DNA of 64,000 bases from Aureobasidium sp. EXF-3400 (GCA_024195585.1 SWBL01000028.1:1-64000), one strand, 5' to 3'. Positions 1-12,606 are shown, counted from the first letter of the stretch. Program-made: numbers and translations. The notes: generated by a model not told the origin, from the letters alone.

Positions 1-3000
1 ACGTGGTCACCCACCGTAGTACTAATCTGCCGTTCAACTGCTTATGTATGGCAGAGCGGACGGGATGCCCAGTTTTCAGCTGACTATGGCCGTACGTACG
101 AGTTATGCTGTTTTCAGCGAATATAAACTACAACAATGCTGCATCAAACCATCAAGACGTGGTTCGAACATTTTGCTTCTCAAGTCAGACACGCTGACGA
201 TGATAGTGGGCAATATTCGAATCGCAACCTTGCGCAACCACATTCACAACATACCTCCGGTCCAGGCAGTATTCCCTCAAGCAGTGTCGGCCCGAAGATG
301 TTCTATACCCATGATGAGTGATATGCTAAACCACCAGCAGAGCAGTTCAACTCAATTCAAACAGCTACTTAGGGCTTTATATCTCAAAAACCCAACCCTG
401 ACTCAACGTAATCTCGATTTCCTGGTTGTGCAAACGTCGGAGAGACGGACCGTCCATTCTGCGATGGTTCACGGATGATGGTTTTTGTCATTGGCTTTTC
501 CATGTGGGACAAAAGCCAAAGGGTGAGAAGAGTTTAACTCTGAGGTTGGATGATGTGGGGAAGTGGGATAAGAAAAGTGTTTGTTTCGAGTCATTAGTGC
601 AAGTGGGCCGATGGAGTTTGTACAAAAATACGTATCACAAAACCTCTTTTTCTGATGAGGTGAATGGAGGGACGAAATTGAGAAAGGAAAACCTTTCAAA
701 AGGTCGAGGTGGCTGATGATAGCGCGGGATCCCAGAGTCATGCTTACCATACGAACGTTGTACGAAACTGCGTTTTTCGGAAGCTGCACTCTAGGATCTT
801 GGTACGGGGATCTTGAAGAAAAGCAAATGTTTCGTGCGAACATTTTTTCCTCTTGCAAACAGGTATAGGTAGTCGCTGACGTTGATCTTCCGAATGAAGG
901 GCCGACTTGTTGATCCAAGTCGAGATACCAAGGAATTACACCCATCACATGGTCGAGATCACGCAGGTGCAAATGCTTGGATGCATGTCACCTGTTCTTA
1001 GAGTGCTTGTTGGCACGGTAGTTCGGCGGGCCAGCCCCTTTGACCAGCACAACAGTGATCATCCAGACCCTTCAGTGTTATTGTTTTGTTGTTCTCTCCC
1101 GTCTGCGTGCCATTAATAAATTCAACTCCTGTATCGTGCGTTCATGCATGAAGGTGAACACCGGCACCAGGGTGCTCCGCTCAGCAGGTGAAAACGATCG
1201 TCCTAACTAACGTCTTCTCGTGCAAGCCAGCTACAACGGTGCGTACCAAACTGTGCTGATGATCGAGCCATCATCGAGGGCTCAACGCGGTGAGCAGCCT
1301 AGAAACGCGCGGCAGCTATAGCAATTCGAGATATGGGATATAAGAGAGGTATATGATATGTTTGGTATAAGAACGTCTTGTCAGTTGCGCGATTGTAGAG
1401 TAAGCAGAGTGCATATCGAGAATAGACTTTTCGTTCATAGCCGGAGTCGACTACGTTATTACGTGCTTTGGCCATAGTCCAAGAGCTGATGGTGAGCCGT
1501 CAACGATGATTCACTTTTTGCCACGCTACGGTGTGCATCGAACCTGAGAGCCGGTTGCTGAGCGACATGACCCTTATGTAATGTAAGCGCCAAATAGCAA
1601 GGAAGTGGAGTTTGGTAGGCGAAGATGGCAAGTTTGGCAAGATTAGGTGGTAGTTAGCTCGGAGAGCTGCCGATAGGCTCGCTTGACACCTATCTTGCTC
1701 CTTGGATCGCTGATCAGCGACCCGGCAGATGTCGAAAGCAGATCTTTGGGTACGGCAGTCGACATCTTGCGGATTCGCGGAGTAGCGGCTCAGGTTTTTG
1801 GAATTTGACAGATGCTCAAATCGTACATCTGGTTAGCGAACTCGAATTATGAGTGTCGCTCATATGCGGCAATCGGCATTGGCATCCGCAATGAGCGATC
1901 GCTCGACGGAGCTCTGACTCGGCGGAGTAATCAACGACTCGGACTTGCAAGAAATTGGAGTGCAAGAGTCAAGGACAGCGCAAGATAAACATCTAATCAG
2001 ATCCTTTGTTTAGCGATCAGACTCAGAACTCTACCTTGGCAGCGCAGAGCTTGGGTGAGAAAGTTCAGAACGTGAATCGCAACGTCAAGGGGCGAGACAG
2101 ACAGCCTGAATCAGAAAGCAGCGAATAGCAGAGAGCCAAAGCAAAAAGTCAGGACAGATACTCGGCATGGTAGACCTCCCGCCAGTAGTAGCACGCCACC
2201 ATGGCACCATGTGATTTATTAGTGGTCAAAGAGTGGTACTCAAGGAGTCCCACATTGATCAAAGAGGATGTTCATTTGAGGTCTGCAGTGATTGGCTTAA
2301 AGTTATCAGGGTTTCGTGCCGGAGGCTGGAGCTTTGAAGGATGGTTGAATGGCGGAAGGATTTGGGGAACAGACAGCCATTGAGAAGTTCAAACTTTAAT
2401 AGACGACAAACAGCAGTTCCCTTTCAGCCATCAGAGCAGGGGTATGACAGACGGTTCGCGAGAGGAGAAGGGCAGGTCAACTGCTCGTATGTCTTTGGTG
2501 CTGGGTTAGAGAGGTCCGAAGACGGACGGGTTTTGATGGACGCGTGTGTGAAGAGGAACAAGGTTCAAGGCGGACAGTGGAGAAGAATGGTTAGTGCTTG
2601 GCTGTACGAGTCTTGATCTGAGTCTTGTTGTTGGCAGCTCGCAGTGTCGCTCCGGCATGTTGAAATGGTGAGTTCACACCCCGCAGGGTGCTGGGGCCTT
2701 TTCGGGTCGGGCTGCAAGTGGTCGTGCTTTGTGCTGCTCGTGGTTGTTGCTTTCAGGGAAACAAGCTCTCGGTGCTAGTTGCTAGGAAGGTGCTAGTTGT
2801 CGCGGCTAACTAGAAGACGCTCTCTCCCTCTTGAAGTTGCATCGTCCGTCTTTTGCTCGCACTTGCCTCTGCTTGAACAAGTTGGACTTCTCTCGCCATA
2901 CCGTTGTGACGTTTGACTTTACCAACCCTGCGCCTTCGTCGTTCCTGCCGCCCCCTTGAAGCCTTGTCTTGGCCCAGCGTCGTTACGTGCGTAGCAGTCT

Positions 3001-3259
3001 CCCTGTATCTGTTCGAGCTTCAGCAGTCCCTTCTGTTGCTGCTGTTCTTGCCCTGTTTACTGCGCGTCCGCTGCCAAACATTGTCCAAACGCTCGATCGA
3101 CGACCTGCGCCACCCAGCGACTTTGCACTGACCGACTGCAACACTCGACCGCTCGCCGCCCACCGCCGAGATTGAGCTTCCGCAGATCCTTCGCACACGA
3201 CGCACCACGGCTACTTCTCTTTCCACAACTCTAGCCCGCACCCATCCTCAGCAGTAAAG
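1..3259. other. Gene-poor left-edge region
   Basis: I see no credible coding gene here. The longest open frames (167 aa on the minus strand at 469-972, 144 aa on the plus strand at 44-478) have no domain-like composition, no supporting introns and overlap each other. The last 450 bases before the Ras gene are pyrimidine-rich, as in a fungal promoter and 5' leader. The remainder could be a long promoter, a decayed element or a non-coding transcript. Confidence 0.5.
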
Positions 3260-4016
3260 ATGGCGGGAAAAATGACTTTGTACAAGTTGGTCGTGCTTGG
3301 AGACGGTGGTGTCGGCAAGACTGCCCTTACGATTCAGGTATGTGCTAGCCCGCAGCTCCGAGGAATGCGACTACCAATGCTGACGACATGCACAGCTCTG
3401 TCTCAACCACTTTGTCGAAACATACGACCCGACAATTGAGGACTCATACCGCAAACAGGTCCAAATCGATGGCCAATCATGCATGCTCGAGGTCCTGGAT
3501 ACTGCCGGCCAGGAGGAATACGTGTCGCTGAGAGACCAGTGGATCCGCGACGGCGAAGGCTTCGTTCTGGTATACAGCATATCCTCGCGCGCCTCGTTCC
3601 AACGCATCAAGAAGTTTTACAGCCAGATCCAACGTGTCAAAGAGTCTGCACAAGCTGGTTCGCCCACCTACCCTGGCTCACCCAGCCTCTCAAACCCCGT
3701 CGCATCCGGCCCGGCCCCCGTCATGCTTGTCGGCAACAAGTGCGATCGTGTCACTGAGCGCGAGGTGTCTACTCAGGAAGGCGCCGCCCTTGCTCGCGAG
3801 CTATCTTGCGAGTTCGTCGAGGCTTCAGCTAAGAACTGCGTCAACGTCGAAAAGGCTTTCTATGATGTCGTTCGCCAATTACGCCGTCAAAGACACAACT
3901 CTACTGGTGGCAGAGGTGGCGGCGGCAAGAAGGACTCTGGACGCTCACACGCCGGCGGAAGTGGTGGCACTGCCAAAAAGTCCAAACGCTCTGGTGGAAA
4001 GTGTGTCATTCTCTGA
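3260..4016 (+). CDS. RAS2: Ras-family small GTPase, RasB/Ras2 type
   Basis: Membrane-anchored GTP-binding switch of the fungal Ras2/RasB subfamily, which in related fungi controls polarity, morphogenesis and cAMP or MAPK signalling. Two exons, 3260-3337 and 3396-4016. The intron (58 nt) has a GTATGT donor, CTGAC branch and CACAG acceptor. The product is 232 aa. The P-loop GDGGVGKT is at residues 14-21, the effector region YDPTIEDSYRK follows at 36-46, DTAGQEEY starts at 61, and NKCD and SAK guanine-binding motifs come later. A Ser/Pro/Ala-rich insert precedes NKCD, as in other RasB proteins. The tail is Gly/Lys/Ser-rich and ends in the CaaX box CVIL. A terminal Leu favours geranylgeranylation by the general CaaX rule (inference). 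The N-terminus MAGKMTLYKLVVLG resembles RasB orthologues rather than RasA, which makes the subfamily call firm. Confidence 0.95.
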
Positions 4017-5621
4017 TTGCCCGCCGCTGTTATATTCTGCACATCATCACGACGACTACACGACTTTGCAGAGCCTTGTTTCTATTCGACCATGTCCTTT
4101 GACTTTACCATTCGCCATGACGACGGCCGCCTTCTTTTCTTGACCATCATACTTCATCCTCCTTCTTCCTCCTCTCTTCATCATGACGCCTGATGATCGT
4201 CTAGGACATGCCGACTTGTCTGTCTCGAGGCCGCGGAATTGACCTTCTCAACGCCTCAAGCTCATGAACAAGTCATCAAGAAAGCCAGGGATACAGACAG
4301 ACTTACCTCAGCCGTTAACAACACTTGTTGCCGCTAGCTGCACTGTCTCATGCCTTCTGCTCCCGGTTTCATCCTCTACTACCCAAGCTTTCAGACGTCG
4401 TAGGCCTCTGTCCTGCCGACGCCTCTCTCCTGCACATCCAGGATATCATAGTCGTCATCAAACACCCATGATACATCGCCTCTGGCAAGGCATCACTATA
4501 TGTGCAACTCTGCCTCTTCCGATCCTTATCATCTGGTTCAGCTAGCATTACAAGAGAGCAGGTCTGCTCACATTTCACTTCTATGTACAAACGTTCTCCC
4601 AAGGATGTCTTTATCTTGTGCGGCGACACGCAGTGGTCGCTGTTTTCATAAAACTTCGACCTTTCATTTCTCTCGATATCTCGATATCTATCGTCATACT
4701 TTGTCCAGCGAAGGCGCTTGAGGCGTAATAATTTCTTAATCTGTTCGATTGGTGCCAGAGGAAGCGAAACTAAAAAGGGGGAACAAAAGGATGGAACAGG
4801 AGTGAGGGTTTGGACAAAAAGGTCTTTCTTACTTGGGAAAAAGCAAACTCATCGTGTTTCTGGGTTGTCCTCTTCTTATCTTCTTCATATATCCACAAAA
4901 CAAAAATACTTCATCACCTCTTCTTACATAATCCTCCTGTTGATCTCCACACCTGCATCTGATTGCGAAGATCTATCGATTTCTTACTGGTGCAATACGT
5001 CGGCGTCTTTGACCAAGCTCACTCTTGAACTTGTAAAGGTCATGATCACCATGGACGACGGATGTTTACTCCAATTTCTACTACCGCTTCTAGCCGCCTG
5101 TCTCCAAAAATTGTCTCCAACATACGGTCTCGTTAAACACCTCCAACAAATGATCGTCAAGCTACCTCCAATGAACGTCTCCGATTAGTGATCTACAATA
5201 GACGATCTTTAACGGTGTTTGCTTACCCCAAAACTCTATACATTTCTCTTTCTTACATTTCTTTTTTGTGTCTTTCCAGCACTGTTAGCGTGGATCTTCT
5301 TGATGCATACTTGCTGTTGAGTATGGTCTACTCTCATATCGAACTGATGATGATGGTTTGATACTGCAAGATTGGATTTTGCAGATTCGATAATGCAAAA
5401 ATTCGAATCAGAGGAACATGTTACGGAATCCAAAAGTTGTGATTTTGTAATGTACGAAGCGTTTTGAATGTATTGCTGTAGCTAGCTCGAATATGCTTCC
5501 TTGCGTTCAAAGATGTGTGGTTTGGCCATCTCGAGCTAAAATCAAAACGCTCTATATACGATTCTGTTTGCACTTCCTCTGGAAGGAATGCGATGTCCTT
5601 ACTGAAGTGGTGAAAAAGGTT
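4017..5621. other. Intergenic, convergent
   Basis: The 3' flanks of the Ras gene (+) and the sulfatase gene (-). A 156 aa open frame at 4718-5188 lacks any recognisable domain or codon signal and overlaps AT-rich sequence typical of fungal 3' regions. I find no gene here. Confidence 0.5.
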
Positions 5622-7502
5622 TCAGACCCAATCACTCCAACTACCTCTATACCGAAAAGGCTCCTGACCTTTTCTAGCGGGCAGTTCTCCCACAGCAGCA
5701 ACTTCCCATTCCACTCCCGCTCCAAACTCAATCTTACCCACGTTTCCCTCTGCTTCAGGGATATAACCCAATTCACACGATGAAAAACCTACTTTGGGGT
5801 AATTGGTGTAGTAGGCATCGAATTTAGGGTTTAGTGCTTGGAGAAGTGTTTCTACTTCTGCAGAAGAGGAGGGGTGGTGAGATGACCATGGTGCAATGCA
5901 AGAGGTGCCCTTGCAGGTTTTGAGAACAAGCATTAAGGCGTCCAGACGGTAGATTACTTGTTGGAATGATCTTCCCGCCAGTGAAAAGTCTTCTGCCAAC
6001 TTTGCATCTGAGAAGAGATTATGCATTTGAGCAGGGTCGCGAGAAACATCGTAGAATTCGTGTTCGCCGGTGCACCAGACCGAGTAATAGAGACTGTAGT
6101 TGCCGCTCACCAAGCGCAAAGCTTTGTAAGTGTTGTTTGGATAGGAAAGTCCTCCCAAAGGTTCAGCGATACCAAATTTTCCTTCTGGCAGACCAATACC
6201 CCAGAATTCGACGTTGACGTGTTCGCCGCGGGCGGTTATGTTGGAGAGTAAAGGAATCGCTGAGCCGTCAAAGTCAGGGTGTGTTGCGTTGGCGAGAGAG
6301 AGCAAAGTAGGCGCCATATCAGTGTGGGAGGTTACGATGTTTTTGGTGGCTCCTGCAGGAATACCAGGTCCGCGGATGACGAGGGGGATGTGGATGTCTG
6401 TATCGTAACCACATTCTTTGCCGGGATGCATGCGATGTTGGCTGGCGTGGAAGCCATTGTCGGTGGTGAAGAAAATATAGGTGTCTTCAAGTACACCTTG
6501 GGAGTCTAGAAGATTGATCAAGCGCTCGATCATCTCATCGACTGATTGTAGTGCGCGTAGTCTGGCTCGTTGGAATTCGTCGTTGTATTCAATCATTGTG
6601 TCGTTTAGTCTGGGTAATTGGGCTATCCAGCTTGCTCCACTTGGCTGTTTTAGCAATGTATTAGCTTCTATCGCGGACATTCAGGAACATGCTACATCAC
6701 TTACCACTTCAGGATTGAAGTCTTCTGTTCTTGGAATCTTGTAGTCCTTGAATAGATGTGCGTGACGAGGAGCATATTCGGGAATCGCAAACTTGTTGGC
6801 TGGTCCAGGAGCAAGTACCTCTAGCTCATTGATAGGGCCACTTGGTGGACGGGCCACGATGTTGCTGTGAGGGGCAATAGGTGCGACGGTGACAAACCAC
6901 GGAGCATCACCCTCGATAGCTTCCTCGAGGAATCCATACGCCTTATCAGCTACCACATCCGGTGAGTATTGACCTGAGTAATCTTGGGGCGTTCCTCCAT
7001 TTCTAGACATTCTGGCATGCCAGTAATCGTAGGTGAATGGATCCAGCAAAAAGTCCGAACCATTGAAACCCTTGACAAAAGGTTGGTTGTAGTTGTTAAT
7101 GGTATGCGCATTCCAGAGTTTGCCAGTGTAGTAAGTATTGTAACCAGCAGCTTGCATCCACACAGGAAGATAATCATCGTTAATGCCTTCCTTGACGATC
7201 TTGGGGTAACCTCCATAAGGTGGACCAACATCAGTGACATTGGTGTTGTGAGCTGCTCTTCCAGTCCAAAGATTGACTCTTGAAGGGCAGCAGATGGCGA
7301 TTGTGCAGAAGTGATTTTCGTAGGAGGTTCCCTTGTCGATTAAATGCTTTTTGAGCAGAGGCATGTGCTCAATTGAGCCCATGTGTCCATCTTGGTCGTC
7401 GGTGATGATGAAGAGAATGTTTGGTTGTTTTGCCAGAGCATAGTTGGCTAAAGCAGCCCATGCCGATAGCTTGAGTAGACTGAGCCTCATCCCGTGTATC
7501 AA
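5622..7502 (-). CDS. Secreted arylsulfatase-family sulfatase
   Basis: Hydrolyses a sulfate ester, probably extracellularly or in the secretory path; the substrate is not readable from sequence. Two exons, 7502-6705 and 6644-5622. The 60 nt intron has a GTAAGT donor and AACAG acceptor, giving 606 aa. A hydrophobic signal peptide occupies about residues 1-24. NILFIITDDQD near the start carries the metal-binding Asp pair. The sulfatase signature CCPSR sits near residue 70, and its Cys is the one converted to formylglycine in this family. The downstream motif TGK(L) and the second metal-site motif TDNGFH fit the alkaline-phosphatase-like fold. Several N-x-S/T sites suggest glycosylation. Closest in character to fungal arylsulfatases and the N-acetylglucosamine-6-sulfatase-like group. 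Initiation could also be at the Met four residues in (7490). Confidence 0.9.
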
Positions 7503-8932
7503 TGGATGATCTCGGTTGCGTGAAGTTGATTGAAGTTGAGACGCAACGAGATGCTTCGAACTCAGTGGACCAAGGTTATCAAGAGTCGATAACGTTCTTT
7601 CACATAAGTTTCACTTTCACGACTTCCAAGCCAGTTCCACAACATCAATTCCCGGAACCAATCACTTTTACAAAAGCTCAGCCAAGTAGATGAGGTGCGA
7701 TGGCGTGCCGCGTAATCGTATCGAGGATAGCCGGTGGCTGTTAGCAACAACCTCATTGAACGTTCCAAACATCGATACCTCTGTGATCATCCTGATCAAA
7801 GGCCTTTTCAGAAGCTCGACACAAGGGGATGGTATACATGGCACGCCGTTCTGTCGAAATTTGAAAACTGACTATGTGAGGTGCTGAGAAGCCTTGCCGA
7901 CCCACGTGTCGCGTGCTGCAAGCGTGAACAACACCTCTTGCTCTATGTCTAGAGAGTACAACCACAGCCAACAGAGCCGAACCAGCAGACATATCTCAGC
8001 GAAAGTCATGGTCGACAGTTCGAGCAACATCTGATACTGGCGACTTCACCGAGACATCACACTCAATTCTCCAAAACAGCTCATAATGTGCAAAGTGTAT
8101 TACATTATCTCTTCTACTATTACTATCTAACCTTAACCATCCTCCATATATACTCTGCATCAAAGCAGTTAAGTAAATCTGAAAAGCGCATGTTAGCACT
8201 CTTGCTTCCAATTCTTTTCGAGATGTATTGCGATATGCAAAAAAGCAAAGTCGAAAGAAAATCATTATCAGATTATTCCAAAGTATCCGTCATCAAGGGT
8301 CGGAACAGGTCTCCAAACCGGATATTCATCATGTTGATTTTCTTTGACTGCTGAGATGCAAGGAGAAGTGGAAAACTTACCATCGTGACCATTCGTGAGA
8401 GTGATGTCGTGGAAATCATTAGTAGTGGTTGTGGATATCGTTGGCGGTGCGTGGCTCATCGTCAGAAGCGCTCGATCATGATTTTAGAAGGCGTTGTTCA
8501 TCTCATATAACAAGTGCTTCGGCGGATCGTGATTGAGGCGCTTCAGAGACGTGTTATTAGTCGCATGTTGCGATGTTGGATGGTGAAGAAGAGTTGCAAA
8601 GATTTTCTGATTGTAGAGATAAAATAGCCGACTTTCTCCCGCTCGCTGGTCTGAGCTCTAGTAGGTGACCCTGTCGATAGCCGACGCAATGAGGTTCCTC
8701 GTCTCTAAGCTCAAATCTATGCTGGAAGGATGGGTTGTTCAATGGCAGTAACCAGGTGATATGATAATAGTACAATTGTAAAGATAAAGATCGAATCATA
8801 TTCATTCTCCTAAAATGCAGCAGTCTTTCCCAAACGCCTCGCCAGTAAAACACAGACAGAACCAAAGATGAGTAGAGTGCAGAATAACAATCAAGACGAG
8901 AGTGGAAACGAACCCAGACGGACAGAACCCTT
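7503..8932. other. Intergenic region upstream of the sulfatase
   Basis: The promoter side of the sulfatase gene and the 3' side of UGO1. A 63 aa minus-strand open frame (8268-8459) and several overlapping short frames are present, but none has homology I recognise. Nothing else is evident. Confidence 0.45.
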
Positions 8933-10493
8933 CTAGAATTCTCCACCAGTTCTGCCACCACCTCCGAGGGCAGAGGCACCCCAGACACCAACCAAGCCCC
9001 ACATACCGACTCTCCATCCTCTCCACAAACCACCGATACCCTGTCCCTTCTTGTCTTTCTTGTTTTGCGCTACAAGACCAGGTCTAGCAGGAGTGTTCAT
9101 ACGGCTTTGTGGAGGTTGCTCGCGGATACCTTCTTCAGCCATGATGCTCCAAGCGGTGCCGAAGACACCCTTGTAAGGGCCGACAGGGACGATGGTGTCC
9201 ATTTCCGGGCCGCTGATGGACTTGCTGCCGCGGAACTGGTTCATGGCAGCCTTGTTGTAAGCATGTTTGTGAGAAGATTTGAGATGGGAGATTTGAGCGC
9301 GGCGAAGGACGGTCTCGAGGGGAAGTTTGATGAAGAGCTCGGTGGTTGAGGTAAGGAAGGTGGCGAGGGAGTAGGTGGCTGGTGTCGAGAGAGGATCAAC
9401 GCGGAAGTATTGACGGAGGACGAGAGGAGTACTGGTACTCAACAGAGTCGGAAGTGTAGAGTGGAGTAGGGTGATCGGAAAAAGGGAGGTAGGGATTGTG
9501 AGACTCGGCAGGAGGCGGAGGTTTGGTAGGATGGCACGAGGTTGCGAAGTGGTCGGTGTAAGAATAAGTCTGAATGTGGTCAGCGTGCAACGGGACAAAA
9601 TAAGTTAGAATTACTTACCTCGTGCGGACAAGATCAAGAGGGGCAAGCAGGAGGCCAGCAATGGCCGAAGCGGCGACTGCAATACCCAAAGAGGCCAGAG
9701 GCGAGGGACTGTCTGCTAGGTCAAGACCGCCCATGGCCCCAGCAACGACCTCTGCAGGCACAGAAGCCAGAGACGAAGGATCGGGCAGATCGAACAGAGC
9801 AGAAAGCATATTCCTTGTCCAGCCCTCGACCGCCTTGAGCAGGACGTTGTAGATGAAGGTAGCATTGGTAGCCTTCCACATGGCAGCTGCACCAGCCTGC
9901 TGCCATAATTGTGACAGAGCCTCCATAACCGAGTCTGGTCTTCGTAGCTGCAGGACATGTGGAGCAGGAGATTGTTCCCTTGATGAACGTGATGGCGGGG
10001 TACGAGGACGACGAGAGCGGGATCTATCAGACTCTGCCGCTCTTGTAGGCTTGGTGGGTGTGAAGTAGCTCGGCTCATCCGGGTCGGACTCATCATCGCT
10101 GGGAGGGTATTGGTCGACAGCAAAGCGGGCAGAGGTTCTTCGTCTCAAGGTGGATTCAGCATCGAGCTGTGTGGCCAGGCGGACTTGTAGAATCGTCTTC
10201 GCAACGTCAAAGGGTTGTGCCAGGAGGACCGAGGTATATTTCCACAAGGCTTGGTCAAGGACCTTGCGACCCATGTCTGCAACAGAAGCCGAGTCGCCAT
10301 CATTCAGGAAGGAAGAATAGTCAAGATCGTCGAAAACATGGCGAGCGGAGCTGCCCAGGCTGCTGCTGGGACCGGTAGAGGCACTTGTCGCGTTTGCGTC
10401 TCCAGGCGGCAGGCCGATCGAGGGGGGGCGGTAGTATGGTCGCAGAGGGTTCGGAGTGTCGCGCGAGGACGACAGTTGTACTGGATGCGCCAT
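8933..10493 (-). CDS. UGO1: Mitochondrial fusion protein Ugo1 (carrier-like)
   Basis: Outer-mitochondrial-membrane modified carrier protein that couples the outer and inner fusion GTPases (known for the family). Exons 10493-9619 and 9569-8933; the 49 nt intron has a GTAAGT donor and TTCAG acceptor; 503 aa. The N-terminus has the conserved NPLRPYYRPPSIG stretch, then an acidic region, a helix-forming block (YTSVLLAQPFDVAKTILQV) and a polar Ser/Arg linker. Carrier-like membrane helices follow, including the solute-carrier signature APLDLVRTR, which is split by the intron. The start was set at the Met a few residues before NPLRPYY. An in-frame Met exists 37 codons upstream, but the extra sequence looks non-coding. 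It is divergent from YAH1, another mitochondrial gene, across 193 bp. Confidence 0.88.
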
Positions 10494-10686
10494 GTTGTAT
10501 GTGTTTGTATGTGGGAGCTGGTTGGTGGCAGAGGGCCGTGGTCGGAGAAGCTCCAGACTCTCGACTCCCGCATTTTGTTGCTGACCACTTGCACACTTCG
10601 TCATCCGTGACTTTTACAATCAACAAGAAGCACTTTCCTTCTTTGCAGTCACGCGTATTCCACCGCACCTCCCTCAGTTCTACACA
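10494..10686. promoter_or_regulatory. Shared divergent promoter UGO1/YAH1
   Basis: Only 193 bp separate the two start codons, so both genes must use a bidirectional promoter. No TATA box is obvious. The sequence includes pyrimidine tracts close to the YAH1 start, typical of fungal initiation regions. Confidence 0.6.
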
Positions 10687-11315
10687 ATGTCGGTCGCCGC
10701 TTCCAGATGCGCCGTGCGATCAATACAGCGCTCGTTGCGCTCCTCCATTTCGACCTCGTCGCCGCTTAGATCCGCCATCCCGCATTCACCATACCAATCT
10801 GGCCGCATTTCAATCGCTTCCTCCACACGATTCCCCTCAAGGCGACCCTTCTCCTCTTCTTCCACTTTGCTGCATGGTCACCTGGACGCTCCCAAGCCCG
10901 GTGAAGAGCGCAAGGTTACCTTTGTCGACAAGGAAGGCGATGAGCACACTTTTGTAGTAGCCGACGGCGACAACCTGCTCGACATTGGTGTGTTTCTCTG
11001 AGAACCCTGCAAAAAGTCACAACCTCAGGACTAACAAGTTTTCCAGCACAAGCCAATGATCTCGAAATGGAGGGTGCATGCGGCGGTTCATGCGCCTGCT
11101 CGACCTGCCACGTTATTGTCTCGGACCCGGACATGTTTGACAAGATGGAGGAGCCCGATGATGATGAGAATGACATGCTTGATTTGGCCTTTGGTTTGAC
11201 AGAGACAAGTCGTCTGGGCTGCCAGGTTAAGATGTCCAAGGAACTCGACGGCTTGGTAATTAAGCTCCCCACCATGACCAGGAACCTGCAGGCCAGCGAC
11301 TTTGCAAAGCGATAG
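10687..11315 (+). CDS. YAH1: Mitochondrial adrenodoxin-type [2Fe-2S] ferredoxin
   Basis: Electron donor for mitochondrial Fe-S cluster assembly, and for haem A and ubiquinone synthesis in characterised fungi. Exons 10687-10987 and 11047-11315; the intron (59 nt) has donor GTGTGT, branch CTAAC and acceptor TTCCAG; 189 aa. The first 60 or so residues are Arg/Ser-rich and lack acids, as expected of a matrix-targeting presequence. The ferredoxin core begins at KVTFVDKEGDEH. The cluster ligands are in CGGSCACSTC, which fits C-x5-C-x2-C, and the fourth Cys is in LGCQVKM. The acidic helix DMFDKMEEPDDDENDML is the reductase-docking region of adrenodoxins. The intron lies just before the cluster loop (…LDI/AQAND…). 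Confidence 0.95.
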
Positions 11316-11776
11316 AAACAACCTACACGCTCGACTCATGTTTGTATATAAAATTTCCCCTTTCTGTATTAACACACTCTGAAGCATATACAATCTGTTC
11401 AAGACGCCTTTTCCTCCTCTCCCAGCCCTGGACCGCGACCAACCAGTACTTATGCCCTTTTCACGTAGCTATCGCTCAGCATCGTCACATCCAAGTATTC
11501 GGCGGCCAAGTATAGTGGTATTCTCTCTTCTCTTTGCAAAGCTCCAGACTACGTTTCTCTTCCCTTTGGAAAGATCAGTGCATTTGATGAGTAGTGTGGC
11601 AGACACGGCACATGAGGGTAAGGGGTTTAGTGACAAGATACACTGTCATTTGCATTGATAAATCTCATCTCGATCATTCGTTCTGGATTAGATGAGATGT
11701 TTAAAAACTCTCCGTGCTCTATGTCTAATCATCATTGTGCTGTCTCGTGCTTCGTGAGGGTCATGTGTGTCTGCGT

Positions 11777-12606
11777 TCAGACAGCATTCTTCAGGGGCTC
11801 GCCATCATCACCCTTCTGCTCCTTCAACTTCTCATGCTCCTTTCCGAGATCTTGAGCGATCTGACCTTTGCCGAATCTACCGCCAGTAGGGTCGATGCTC
11901 TCCTCAGGCTTTTCATCATCGTCCCAGCCTTGTTCTGGTGAAGTCGTTAGTTGTCGTTCCAGAGTTCTGAGTACTTGAAGCAAACACTGACCCTCGGGTT
12001 CGCCGCCGGACCATCTAGACAGCTTCTCCTTTCTGAAAGTAGCGTAGTCCCACTCCTTGTCTTCGAGACGCTCATGGGTGTCGGTCCAGATGTAGGTCTG
12101 TGTCTCTACCTCATCGCCTTCGACATTGCCTTTGCCGGTGGCTGCATCGCCTTCACTCTTCAACAGACGCACACGCACGGTCTGGAGTTCGTACTGGCTG
12201 CCTTCGAACATGTCCAGACGGTAGATGTCGCCGTCAGTGAGGCCAGTGACGTAGGTGCCACGGACAGAATGGCCTCCCTGAGGGATGACGCCGGGGTAAT
12301 CGCAGTACTTAACACGAGAACGCTTGTGGTTGTGGAGGATGGCAGGAGCTTGAGTCACAGTCTGAATGTTGTATCTGCTGACTTCAGAGGTGCCGAAGAT
12401 GACGTTGTAGAGGACTTCCTTGGCCATGAGAGTGCCTGTTGGAAAAACACATGTCAGTCAAGGGAGAAGTTGTGGAGAAAAACTGGTGTCTTACCATAGA
12501 AGAAGGCGGTACGGTCACCCATCTTGGTTTGTGCTTGCTTGATGCGTTCCTCTTCGGTTTGGTCGAGAGGCAAGTCGTCTTCCGAATTACCGTAGAACTT
12601 GCCCAT
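11777..12606 (-). CDS. AIG2-like / gamma-glutamyl cyclotransferase-fold protein
   Basis: Small-molecule cyclotransferase-like fold; the substrate is uncertain. Exons 12606-12495, 12435-11992 and 11934-11777; 237 aa. The start exon leads to the family hallmark FFYGTLM (residues 35-41), formed across intron 1. It is followed by PAILHNHKRSRVKYCDYPGV and a glycine-rich GTYVTGL loop, as in AIG2/GGCT proteins. The catalytic Glu expected in GGCT enzymes is not assigned here. Intron 2 (57 nt, GTCAGT donor, CTAAC branch, CACCAG acceptor) is a multiple of three with no stop, so retention would insert 19 residues without a frameshift. The C-terminus is acidic and polar. The upstream neighbour on the other strand is the PQ-loop gene, 709 bp away. 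Confidence 0.82.

Noticed and set aside
150..175. GGTTCGAA resembling a tRNA B box
   Set aside because: No flanking A box or cloverleaf pairing; not a tRNA.
469..972. 167 aa minus-strand frame in the left region
   Set aside because: No homology or splice signals; composition unlike the coding genes here.
4718..5188. 156 aa open frame downstream of the Ras gene
   Set aside because: No domain, low-complexity and AT-rich context; likely 3' flank.
8265..8273. Second ATCWGATAA match (reverse strand)
   Set aside because: No iron-related gene nearby; one chance match per window is expected.
8268..8459. 63 aa minus-strand frame, perhaps a small secreted or first-exon fragment
   Set aside because: The only donor-acceptor pair would give a 30 nt intron, too short for this genome.
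11951..12499. 182 aa plus-strand open frame
   Set aside because: Antisense of the AIG2-like gene, crossing its introns.
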